Of a stretch of 64,000 bases of DNA, positions 25,574 to 32,159 are shown one piece after another. The position numbers and the translations under genes were made by a program. How positions within the stretch are numbered: position 1 is the stretch's first letter; every line of letters begins with the position of its first letter. Below the pieces are notes generated by a model. That model was given only the letters and a program-made list of their open reading frames with translations, searched no databases and was not told the DNA's origin. Source of the DNA: Seriola aureovittata (Eukaryota > Chordata > Actinopteri > Carangiformes > Carangidae); assembly GCF_021018895.1 (NCBI RefSeq), contig NC_079368.1:12590001-12654000 (forward strand), written 5' to 3'.

Positions 25574-28500
25574 TGTGCGTGTGGCTGCAGTACAGTATGT
25601 GAGGGTGGATTAAATTCACATCTGTCTTAGTCTGTTTGCCATGTCATCTCTTTTCATTATATGTCCTCCTTGTTACAGGAAGCACATGTGTTCATTAGTG
25701 CAGAGAAGGCGGAGGATGTGACAGAGGAGAAGATAAGAGCAGAGCTCAGCAAGGCCCATGCCCATGCTCCTGCACAGTGGGTGAGGAGGAGCTCCAGGTC
25801 TGCTGACAAGGAGGAGTTAGTGGTGAGTCTCCTGCAATACCTCCTCAGTCCATCAGATGGAGGCAGAGACTTGCATAAGCACCTTGTGACACTAGTTAAG
25901 GTGGAAACTCAGCATTGCAGGTTACCTCTGCAGGGGCTTCAGGGTTTTACTTTTGATGCCAGTATGTTTATTCAGACATGCTTGTGTAAATAATGAAAAT
26001 AAAATGGCATTTGAGAGGGTTTTAAACATAGTTATTGAAAATGATACAGTATAATACAGTGACCTGAAAATGCCCCTGTATACATCAGTGGGAAGTTTAA
26101 GAAATTTGTGGCTCTGTATTCACTGTTCCTTTGTTTTTTCTTATAGGGGACAAACTACAGAAAAACCAATGCTGCAATGGAGATGAGACGAATTAACAGA
26201 GACTCCTTCTGGGCACGTGCAGAGGTATGCTAATGTAGCATTTAATATACATAATTTAATATCCTATAGCTGTGTGATTACTGCCATTTACATTTGGAAA
26301 GTGACTTGAAGAGGGATATTTTTATGCCTCCCCGCCGGTGCCAGCTGCAACTGGATGTATTACGATGAATTATTCTTGAGGGAATATCTTCAAATTAGGT
26401 ACAAACGTTCACTTGGACTCAAGAATGAATTAAAAAGATTTTGATGGTGAAAGGTCAAAGTCACTGTGACTGAAACGTGTTTTTGGCCATAACTCTATTA
26501 TTCATATGCTAATTATGACACAGTCTAAACACAAATGTCTAACAGGATAAAATTGTGAGGTGTTAATTGTAGGTTTTATTTGAAAATGAAATGAAAGTAC
26601 AATATACTGTTGTCTCACATTGTTACCCTTTGCGTGTCAGCGTGAAGAGGAAGAAAGGAAAGATGAGGAGAGGAGACGAGCAGCAGAGGAGAGACGGCGC
26701 CTTGAAAGAGAAAGAATTATGAAGGAAAGAAGGGACGCAGAAGAGAGAGACAGAAAGATGAACGAAAAACTACAGATGATTGAGGAGCAGAGGTTGGAAC
26801 AATGTCTGCTTCCTGTCAGTAGTGCCCTCTAGTGGCTGTATTTTTCTATGGCCTGGAACAACAAAGTTCATGGAGGTCCACAATAAATGCACTGAACTTT
26901 TGACAATGATTTTTGGATAACAATAATAAAATTGAGCTATTTCATTTGCTTTTCTGTTTCACAGAAGAAAACAGGCAGAACAAGAAGAAGAGCTGCGCAG
27001 AAAGGAGAAAGTAAAATGGGTGAGTGACAAGAATTTCATATCTTTTGCATATAAAATGATGAAAAGTCCCTCTGGCAAAAGCAAACCATGTTTTTGTGGG
27101 TTTTAACTGGATGTTAACTAGCACCAAACGCTATGAACAGATTATTCCATTACTCCAGTACATGCAAACTTACACTGGCTGCCTGTTACATTCTGCATTG
27201 ATTTTAAAACTCTACTTATCAACTTTATAGCATTAAATGGCCTTGCTCCAAATTACATCAAGTACCTATTAATCCCCTCCCTGCCTGGGCATTCACTTAG
27301 TTCAGTGGATGGAGCGCTGTTGGTTATTCCGGGGTCTTGGCTAGTGACTAAGGCTGTGGAACAGTCTACCTATCGATATCTGACAGGCAGCATCATTAAT
27401 GTCTTTTAAAACTCTTCTTAAAACATGCTTTTATCGGAAAGCTTTCATGAGTGTTGTATATGTTGTTGTGCTTCATTTTCCCACTATGGACAATTTATAT
27501 ATTCATATAACTTCATTTCTTTGGTTTTTTTGTTTGTAATTCTTGTTTTTTAATACCCCCTTTTCTTTTTTGTTAAGCACTTTGTAACTTTGTTAAAAGT
27601 TCTAAATAAATAAAGTCTATTATTTGGCTTGTGGCTTTGGAGTTGGGTCAGACAGGCTTGAACTCATTTACCCCCCCATGAAAGAACTGGATTGACCGTG
27701 GGGTGTGTGAGGTCTGACTCTAAATCTTTAATTGTCTCAGAGGACACTATAGCTGACCCTTTGATCCATTTGTCTGCCACAACATCTGCTGATGTGCAGA
27801 GACTAATAGATTGCCTGCTGCGTGAACAAAGACAACAGTGGATTGATTTAAATTTACAGGGTAAAGTGGGTTGTATACCCACTGCTGATAATTCAGCTTA
27901 TAAGAATATAACTAACACAACTGATAAGTCCTTCATCATTTTAGAGCCGAGCAAATGAAACTGTCACTGAATCCTTGTCACACACTATGAATAGTCGCTA
28001 TGCATATAAATCACAACACATAAAATAGCAACACGCGACAGACTTCTTTACATTTAGCATACAATTATACAGTGTGCTGAATGTACAAACACTTGTATGC
28101 ATAGGTTGTGCATGCTTGTGCATACCATGTGTGAAATACCAGGTGTTATTGTAGAGTAAGAGAAAAATCTCTGCTTTGGAGGTGGGCTGTATGTACGATC
28201 GTGGTTTGGAGGAGGTGTTCCTCACTAGGGTTACAAAAGTAGCTCTGGCCTTTACTCGAGGCTGTCTCAGAGCTTGGATATGAGTGCACACAGCTTACAG
28301 TATGTCTAAATTTTGTTGTGTTGATGTCGGGGATGCCTAAGGGAAAAGCTTAGTTTAGTTCAGTGGGCACTGATTTCTGTACTATAAGAAGGGTTTAACG
28401 TCAAAACACTCACATTTCTCACTGTTTGAAGTCTCAGGTTTTGTTTTCTCAGCTATGTCAAACAATTCTATTTTAAATGAAGAGATTAAAAGCAATAAAA

Positions 28501-31500
28501 TGTGCGTGTGAATGTGTACATATGATTGCTGCTGTGTTTCTGCACTGACAGGAGCAGCAGCAGAGGGAGCATGAGGATGATATGAGGGCTCGTCTTAGAA
28601 GGAGCGAGTCCATAGAGAAAGCAGCAGTAAGTGAATTCTTAGACTACTATAAACCTACAGCTAACATCACTGGATATTACTTTAAATTTGCACTTCGTCA
28701 AAGACCTGAATGGGCCACACATTCGCCATTAGAGTGCTGGATTTTCATGAAGTCTGTTGAATAATTTAAGTGTCCTGCTTACATTGACTTATTGTACATA
28801 AATGGATCTGTAGGAGGCAGCAGCATTAGTGTCCCAACGATCCATGAACCCGAGGGAGTTCTTCAGGCAGCTGTCATCGTCATCATCACAAAGTCCCACC
28901 AGCCCTGGATCCTCCCGCACTGGTATGTGGACGTGTGTGAGCTTAAACAGGCAGTAATGCCACCACTCGAAGATCTAGATGAGTTTTTATGGAAACTCAA
29001 GGATCAGCCCCAGATTACAATGCAATTTTTGATATACAATATGTATTCTCTCAGTGTCTGAACTACTGGCAAACTGTTTTCTTTCTCTCCAGGCAAACCA
29101 TTCAGACGATACCAGCGCAGCCTGACAGACACAGCTTTTATCTTCTCAAAGGCAGAAGAGAGCAGGGCGTCCTCCCCTCGCAGTTCTCCACTGGTCTCCC
29201 CCTTCTCCCGGCTTCCTCCCTCACCCATCTACCGTGCCATGTCTCCCCCCACGAGCCCTGATTTCCGCCCTGTCACCTCTCCACAAAGGCCCAGAGCACC
29301 CATGTCGCCGCCCACATCACCTCTTCGTCCTGCTCCTCCACTTTCAGCCCTGCCCAGTGTTCCGCCGACTAACAGCCAAGCTCAGGCTGTTGATGAGCCC
29401 AAACCTCCATCACCTACAGAACCTTCAGCGCCTCCGGCCTCACCTAGCCTCTTGGCTTTCTTGTCCCCCAGTTTAGTACAGAACAACTCCTCTCAGTCAC
29501 ACCCAGAGGCCCCACCCCCAAATACCCCGACCCAGCCAGAGCACTCAGCTTTCTGCTTTGAGCCTGGTCTACCTCTACAGGCTCCAACTGCACCGCTTCC
29601 TGAGAGACCACAGCCAAATACAGGTAGGGTGGAACATGACGCATTGAAGTATTATTTTGGGATCTGATTATATAATGTCATTATTTGTCTTTTTTTTTTT
29701 TTTAAACTAATCTGTGGAGTTTTATCACAAAAACAACAAAATGCCCATTCAGGGTGAATCAGTGTTAAAGGGAGTATATTACTCTGCTTATTTCTCATTT
29801 GTTTGCCAAAGACATTAATCATTTGACATTAAATAATGGTTGTTAGAAATTTTTATTACAGGCTAAAATGACTTAGATGCTTTTGCCAAAAACTACTCCA
29901 CATACTCCAGACTGTCTAAAGCAGCCAAGACATATGAATCAGAGGTCTGTTATACAGAAATGACAGAGCTCAGAATAATTTTACAGTCCAGTCACAATTA
30001 AATATTCCTAAAATAACCACATATACTCTTAGCAATGCCAAGCTCAAGTGAAATGTGCACCCAGACAACCTGGCTTTTGCATTCTTTGTAGTTCAGTTTT
30101 TCTACCACAGACATACAAAACCTTCTTAAGTACTTTTACAACATGTAAACTTATCAAATGTACTGTAGTTTTGTTTCATTAATGATATAAATTTCCAATC
30201 TACAGACCTCAACACAGCCACTCACGTGCACACTGAGCTGGTCTCAGACATTAGCTACAAAGTACAGGCTGTACTGGTGGAGGAGGACGAGGAAGAGGAT
30301 GTAGAAGAGCACGAGGAAGATAAGGGGGTAACACAACCAGAGCCATGTGCTGTTACCACAGAACCAGTCCAGACTGAGGCAGAGGAGCAAGAGCAAGAGG
30401 AGGAGGGAGAGGAGAAGCAGGAGGAAGAAAAGGAGGAAGAGGAGGAGGGTTTAAAACAGGAAGCTGAGCCTGCATCACAGGAGGAGCCAGTGGAGGTGGT
30501 GCAGGAGGAAGATGAGTCAAAGACAGATGGAGAAGAGAATGACCAATCAGAAGACAGCCAGGGCGCTGCTGAGCCTGCTGAGCCTTCAGAGAAAGAAGAA
30601 GAGTCAGCAGTCATAGGTAGCCCTCGTGTTCTTGTATGCTGTCATTTTGTCTTGTTTAACATTTTATAAGGAATATTATTACTGTACTGTAGCTGTCTAA
30701 AAATGTAACTGGCATTTGATAAAATGGTACACGATGACAAAAGACTACAACATGATCATTATTTCAGATGCCGAGCCAGTTTTTCAAGAAATCAAACACG
30801 AGGCCGTTATCCCGTCAACCAATGGGATTACGAATGGAGAGGACACACAGGAACAGAATGGCATAGGTTTGGCAAGAATTCAGTAACAATATTGTAACAC
30901 ATTCAGACATTCGTTCTCTGTGCTGCTTGGACTGTGTTGATGAATGCTTTTTACTCTTGTCTTCCTCAGAGCGATCTTTGAGTCCGTCTGACACAGAGCT
31001 CAGCTCACCGGAGCTGGCTGTGTGCTATGATTTTCAGGAGGAGGATGACGTCACAGAGGATAAGGAACAGGAGATCTCAGAAAACGGACAAGAGGTACTG
31101 CCTCCACAAAAACACAAACTGTACTAGTACAGTGTCTTGCACTAATTTGTTTGGAAATCTGTTGTTCTTTAAAAAAAAATGTATTGTAGACTGTATGGTT
31201 CCTTCCTCACTGGTGAGGAATATTTTAAATAATTATATATAAATAAATATGATTTATTTTTAATAAATCCCCCAATAAGGCAAAAAAAACAACAATTTTA
31301 TTAGTCAGTCAGTACTCTCTGACTGCCCTACACTGTCTGTGGAGCTCAGCCCCAAAACCATTGGTTCCTAATAAATATGTAGATCTTTGAAATTGGGTCA
31401 CAAACATATAGTTTCATGTTTTAAAAAAAATCAGTTGTCAGTCTAAAGGCATTATTTTCACTATTATTTCGTTAATAGTTTTTGGACAACTACTGAGCTT

Positions 31501-32065
31501 TATTCCACAGAGAAAAGAGATACATCTGTCTTTGGCTACACAGATAAATTCTTTGATAGTTCGGGAGAGCCTCCTCGTGGGATTGTTGACAATAAGACAA
31601 ACATAGAATAGTGTCTAATCTTTTAGATTAAAGTTCATATGAAGAAAGTTTCCATGAAAATGGTTTTGTTTTCCTTGATTCTGTCATGAGAATTTTTGTT
31701 AAACAGGACATGTATTTGATGATTACAGCCTTTCTTTGAATCCATTTTCCCCTCCACCTCAGGTTTTAGCTGAGCGACAAATGTGCGTCCGAGCTCTGTA
31801 TGACTACCAAGCAGGTAAATTGCCATTTAGAGGATAATCGCCACGCATGTTCACATAAAGTGCCTCCACTTAAAGTAATTACACTGTGATTAGCGGGTCT
31901 TCACCATGTTATCTTGCGGTTCCCACAGAGGACGAATCTGAGATCTCCTTTGAACCCGGTGACATCATCAGAGACGTGGAAACGGTGGACAAAGCCTGGT
32001 GGAGGGGTTGGAGCAAAGATGGCCGTCAAGGCCTGTTCCCTGCCAATTATGTGGAGACCATATAG
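1622..32065 (+). CDS. dbnl: Drebrin-like actin-binding adaptor (ADF-H + coiled coil + SH3), 16 coding exons
   Basis: Known family role: drebrin/DBNL (mAbp1) proteins bind F-actin through an ADF-H domain and, when an SH3 domain is present, link actin to endocytic and membrane proteins. Seen here: joining 1622-1713, 19028-19083, 19255-19367, 20069-20143, 25679-25822, 26147-26224, 26641-26792, 26965-27019, 28552-28626, 28814-28922, 29093-29623, 30206-30616, 30768-30866, 30970-31094, 31763-31814 and 31929-32065 gives 2304 nt, an open frame of 767 residues plus TAG. Domains: ADF-H about residues 8-137, charged coiled coil about 181-281, NPREFF at 292-297, Ser/Pro-rich 317-494, Glu-rich 494-630, SH3 about 712-767 with ALYDY, the WW pair (746-747) and PANY. 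All introns are GT-AG. Odd: it is far longer than mammalian DBNL (about 430 aa), and part of the linker reads like drebrin. The symbol gives the family; the paralogue (a, b or a third type) is unresolved. Gene call near certain, exact isoform inferred. Confidence 0.92.
2371..2420. repeat. Short GTAACCAATA-type tandem repeat
   Basis: The decamer GTAACCAATA and close variants recur about four to five times, with GTAACCAATC at the end. Confidence 0.6.
5462..5905 (+). repeat. Interspersed repeat, copy A (teleost-type)
   Basis: Contains CACTTGGATCAAGGATGAA, GGTCAAGGTCACTGTGACTT, ATACGCTAATTATGACACA and AAATGTCTAATTGGATAAAA. The same blocks in the same order recur at 26318-26562 in this window (copy B). 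I recognise the family as widespread in fish genomes but cannot give its name or class. Boundaries are approximate. Confidence 0.75.
7326..7355. repeat. Short (GT)n tract
   Basis: GT dinucleotide with one GC interruption. Confidence 0.85.
8164..8245. repeat. Degenerate GAGTC-type repeat
   Basis: GAGTC or TGAGTC recurs about seven times within some 80 bases (TTGAGTCCGAGTTGAGTCTC and similar), with irregular spacing. A similar motif array occurs in fish interspersed repeats from memory; the element class is not identified. Confidence 0.6.
9794..9862. repeat. (GT)n microsatellite
   Basis: Near-perfect GT for almost 70 bases, followed about 90 bases later by a TCCTC array. Confidence 0.95.
9949..9987. 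repeat. (TCCTC)n pentanucleotide repeat
   Basis: CTCTC/TCCTC units repeated seven to eight times with one TTTC interruption. Confidence 0.9.
11307..11380. repeat. Compound (TCTG)n(TC)n repeat
   Basis: About eight TCTG units run directly into about 19 TC units, a compound pyrimidine-rich microsatellite. Confidence 0.95.
12225..12385 (+). repeat. Interspersed repeat fragment common in fish
   Basis: Contains TTTATTTATGTAGCGCCAAA, TCACAACAGAAGTTATCTGA, GAGGTCTAGACTCTACTCTT and CAGAGACCCAACAATTC, then CATGAGCAAACACTTGGC. I recognise this as a frequent percomorph dispersed repeat; the class is not certain. Edges are approximate. Confidence 0.65.
12740..12820. repeat. (GT)n grading into a GTGTGTGTCT decamer array
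   Basis: Pure GT (12740-12778) passes into five consecutive decamers GTGTGTGTCT (the last ends CC), a higher-order repeat born from point mutation within the microsatellite. Confidence 0.9.
14448..14460. repeat. Poly(G) run
   Basis: Thirteen consecutive G bases after AGGGGGT. Confidence 0.9.
15662..15694. repeat. (GT)n microsatellite
   Basis: About 16 GT units. Confidence 0.95.
15931..16012. repeat. (TCTTC)n pentanucleotide repeat
   Basis: About 16 TCTTC units, slightly interrupted near 15985-15995. It continues into further pyrimidine-rich DNA ending CTCTCTCAG near 16038. Confidence 0.95.
17845..17870. repeat. (CA)n tract
   Basis: CA-rich from 17821, pure in this interval. A smaller CA tract sits at 17577-17595 after a TCTCTC run. 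Confidence 0.9.
18035..18071. repeat. (CA)n microsatellite
   Basis: About 18 CA units, preceded by an impure CA-rich stretch from about 17978. Confidence 0.95.
19028..19083 (+). CDS. dbnl: Exon 2 (ADF-H, ALFAYDG)
   Basis: Acceptor CCCACAG, donor GAG|GTAAGA. Starts in phase 2 and ends in phase 1. Residues 31-50 read [19 protein letters not shown], aligning with ALFTYEG...VAGTGEGG of DBNL and ALYTYEDGSDDLKLAASGEGG of drebrin as I recall them. This is the first strand region of the ADF-H fold. Confidence 0.92.
19255..19367 (+). CDS. dbnl: Exon 3 (ADF-H core, [10 protein letters not shown] to MISW)
   Basis: Acceptor CTAACAG, donor TGG|GTGAGT, phase 1 to 0. Residues 50-87 include [17 protein letters not shown] and end in ISW, the position of the LINW motif in DBNL and drebrin. 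The Tyr-Gly-Leu-Cys-Lys stretch corresponds to YAFCRV/YGFCSV of the family. Confidence 0.93.
20069..20143 (+). CDS. dbnl: Exon 4 ([14 protein letters not shown]...CASHV)
   Basis: Acceptor GTCCGTAG, donor AAG|GTGCAG (a weak-looking donor), phase 0 to 0. Residues 88-112 contain [17 protein letters not shown] and end KSFFK. This matches the family segment (TGEGVNDVRKGACASHV...SFLKG), which carries the actin-binding helix of the ADF-H domain. Confidence 0.93.
22005..22209 (+). mobile_element. tRNA-derived SINE with target-site duplication
   Basis: RNA polymerase III promoter elements are intact: box A TGGCGCAGTTGG at 22015-22026 and box B GGTTCGAATCC at 22079-22089. The body (CCCCCTCTCTCTGACTCC, ATCAATAAAGGCATAAAAAG) and A-rich tail resemble a common fish SINE. 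Flanks are a 14-bp target-site duplication, AACAATTTGTGATG (21991-22004) and AACAATTTATGATG (22210-22223), 13 of 14 identical, indicating LINE-mediated insertion in intron 4. It is not a functional tRNA gene. Confidence 0.9.
22933..22984. repeat. (GT)n microsatellite
   Basis: About 26 uninterrupted GT units. Confidence 0.95.
24763..24852. repeat. (GT)n microsatellite with TCTC interruptions
   Basis: GTGTGTCTCT units at the start become pure GT from about 24809 to 24852. Confidence 0.95.
25533..25583. repeat. (GT)n microsatellite just upstream of exon 5
   Basis: Pure GT to about 25570, then TTGTGTGCGTGTG. It ends about 95 bases before the exon 5 acceptor, so the pre-mRNA carries a UG tract there. 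Confidence 0.95.
25679..25822 (+). CDS. dbnl: Exon 5 (end of ADF-H and linker)
   Basis: Acceptor TTGTTACAG, donor GTG|GTGAGT, phase 0 to 0. Residues 113-160 start [19 protein letters not shown], matching GAHVTINARAEEDVEPECI of DBNL, and end in a basic and charged linker ([15 protein letters not shown]). A (GT)n tract lies about 100 bases upstream of the acceptor. Confidence 0.92.
26147..26224 (+). CDS. dbnl: Exon 6 ([17 protein letters not shown] linker)
   Basis: Acceptor TTCTTATAG, donor GAG|GTATGC, phase 0 to 0. Residues 161-186 run from [17 protein letters not shown] to DSFWARAE. The MRRIN wording is closer to drebrin (MKRIN) than to DBNL (IKRVG), while DSFWA is shared with DBNL. The region leads into the coiled coil. 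Confidence 0.92.
26318..26562 (+). repeat. Interspersed repeat, copy B (in intron 6)
   Basis: Second copy of the family at 5462-5905, same strand. Shared blocks include CACTTGGACTCAAGAATGAA, GGTCAAAGTCACTGTGACT, ATATGCTAATTATGACACA and AAATGTCTAACAGGATAAAA. It begins earlier in the element consensus (ATGCCTCCCCGCCGG) and is truncated at its 3' end relative to copy A. Confidence 0.75.
26641..26792 (+). CDS. dbnl: Exon 7 (charged coiled coil)
   Basis: Acceptor GCGTGTCAG, donor CAGAG|GTTGGA (weak), phase 0 to 2. Residues 187-237 are almost entirely Glu, Arg, Lys and Asp with periodic Leu, Ile and Met, including [18 protein letters not shown]. This is a long single helix or coiled coil typical of the family. 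Reading past the donor runs into in-frame stops soon after, near 26830. Confidence 0.9.
26965..27019 (+). CDS. dbnl: Exon 8 (coiled coil continued)
   Basis: Acceptor GTTTCACAG, donor TGG|GTGAGT. Completes Arg237 (AG+A), then [17 protein letters not shown] to residue 255. It is short (55 nt) but its phases fit both neighbours exactly. Confidence 0.9.
27127..27625 (+). mobile_element. L2-clade LINE, 3' end of ORF2 plus 3' UTR (truncated, decayed)
   Basis: One reading frame from about 27160 gives [17 protein letters not shown], then [24 protein letters not shown] and a C-terminal TLLKT segment. HWLPV...FK.LL...L.GLAP.Y is the classic end of L2-type ORF2. It is followed by CACTTTGTAACTTTG and AAATAAATAAAGT typical of the L2 3' end. 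Only the last part is present, with frame changes, so it is inactive. The same orientation as the host gene adds poly(A)-like AATAAA near 27605 inside intron 8. Confidence 0.88.
27692..27958 (+). other. Unassigned 88-codon open frame in intron 8
   Basis: An open frame begins [17 protein letters not shown] and ends IILEPSK with a TGA. It is not low complexity and I recognise no domain. Its place directly after the LINE and inside an intron suggests remnant mobile-element sequence or chance. No promoter or splice context supports expression. Confidence 0.25.
28552..28626 (+). CDS. dbnl: Exon 9 (coiled coil end, RRSESIEKA)
   Basis: Acceptor CACTGACAG, donor GCA|GTAAGT, phase 0 to 0. Residues 256-280 read [20 protein letters not shown] and then IEKAA. 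The RRSES segment is a basophilic-kinase type site (R-R-S) near the end of the helical region, comparable with the KSES segment of drebrin. Confidence 0.9.
28814..28922 (+). CDS. dbnl: Exon 10 (NPREFF family motif)
   Basis: Acceptor ATCTGTAG, donor CTG|GTATGT, phase 0 to 1. Residues 281-317 contain [20 protein letters not shown] followed by a Ser run and [16 protein letters not shown] is identical to drebrin (NPREFFKQ) and close to HPREIFKQ of DBNL, a strong family diagnostic. Confidence 0.94.
29093..29623 (+). CDS. dbnl: Exon 11 (large Ser/Pro-rich segment)
   Basis: Acceptor CTCTCCAG, donor ACAG|GTAGGG, phase 1 to 1 (531 nt). Residues 317-494 begin [16 protein letters not shown] and are then dominated by Ser-Pro and Pro-Pro. 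MSPPTSP occurs twice (codons starting 29239 and 29302), and several PxxP runs could serve as SH3 ligands or proline-directed kinase sites. The composition indicates intrinsic disorder. Skipping the exon would keep the frame. Confidence 0.9.
30206..30616 (+). CDS. dbnl: Exon 12 (Glu-rich acidic segment)
   Basis: Acceptor ATCTACAG, donor ATAG|GTAGCC, phase 1 to 1 (411 nt). Residues 494-631 begin [20 protein letters not shown], then [15 protein letters not shown] and long Glu-rich runs ending [10 protein letters not shown]. Strongly acidic and probably disordered. Drebrin also has an acidic middle and tail, whereas mammalian DBNL is much shorter here. A Ser-rich ORF on the opposite strand is only its shadow. 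Confidence 0.9.
30768..30866 (+). CDS. dbnl: Exon 13 (short linker exon)
   Basis: Acceptor TATTTCAG, donor ATAG|GTTTGG (weak), phase 1 to 1 (99 nt). Residues 631-664 read [20 protein letters not shown] and on to EDTQEQNGI. No domain is recognised. It is the third consecutive frame-neutral exon. Confidence 0.8.
   Translation: MPSQFFKKSNTRPLSRQPMGLRMERTHRNRMA
30970..31094 (+). CDS. dbnl: Exon 14 (acidic linker before SH3)
   Basis: Acceptor TTCCTCAG, donor GAG|GTACTG, phase 1 to 0. Residues 664-705 include [20 protein letters not shown], then an acidic run ending ISENGQE. The Ser-Pro sites and acidity resemble the linker upstream of SH3 in the family. Confidence 0.87.
31763..31814 (+). CDS. 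dbnl: Exon 15 (start of SH3 domain, ALYDY)
   Basis: Acceptor CACCTCAG, donor GCAG|GTAAAT, phase 0 to 1. Residues 706-722 are [25 protein letters not shown] is identical to the DBNL SH3 start, the ALYDY motif of the RT loop. Confidence 0.94.
31929..32065 (+). CDS. dbnl: Exon 16 (rest of SH3 and stop)
   Basis: Acceptor TTCCCACAG, terminal exon ending in TAG at 32063-32065. Residues 723-767 contain [14 protein letters not shown], then [10 protein letters not shown] and [11 protein letters not shown]. The ALYDY (exon 15), paired Trp, Pro760 and Tyr763 ligand-binding residues are all present, so the SH3 domain should bind PxxP ligands. Confidence 0.95.
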
Positions 32066-32088
32066 AGAGACAGACATAGAAACACTAG

Positions 32089-32159
32089 CGCACATACACA
32101 CACAGGCACACACACAAACACACATACACACACAAGAGACATACACTAGCACACACACT
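32089..32159 (+). repeat. CA-rich stretch in the 3' UTR
   Basis: Impure CA repeat (CACATACACACACAGGCACA and on) starting about 24 bases after the stop codon. It is transcribed as CA repeats, known binding sites of hnRNP L-type proteins; a function here is inference. Confidence 0.85.

Larger units (their letters stand above)
20144..25678 (+). other. Intron 4 (5.5 kb)
   Basis: Separates exon 4 from exon 5. Contains a SINE insertion (22005-22209), GT microsatellites (22933-22984, 24763-24852, 25533-25583) and homopolymer runs. No other coding signal was seen. The donor is the weak GTGCAG. Confidence 0.8.
27020..28551 (+). other. Intron 8 (1.5 kb) with LINE insertion
   Basis: Holds an L2-type LINE 3' fragment (27127-27625) and an unexplained 88-codon open frame (27692-27958). 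Flanking splice sites GTGAGT and TGACAG are good. Confidence 0.8.

Noticed and set aside
30255..30614. 119-codon Ser-rich frame on the minus strand
   Set aside because: It is the antisense shadow of the Glu-rich exon 12 (GAG/GAA read as CTC/TTC).
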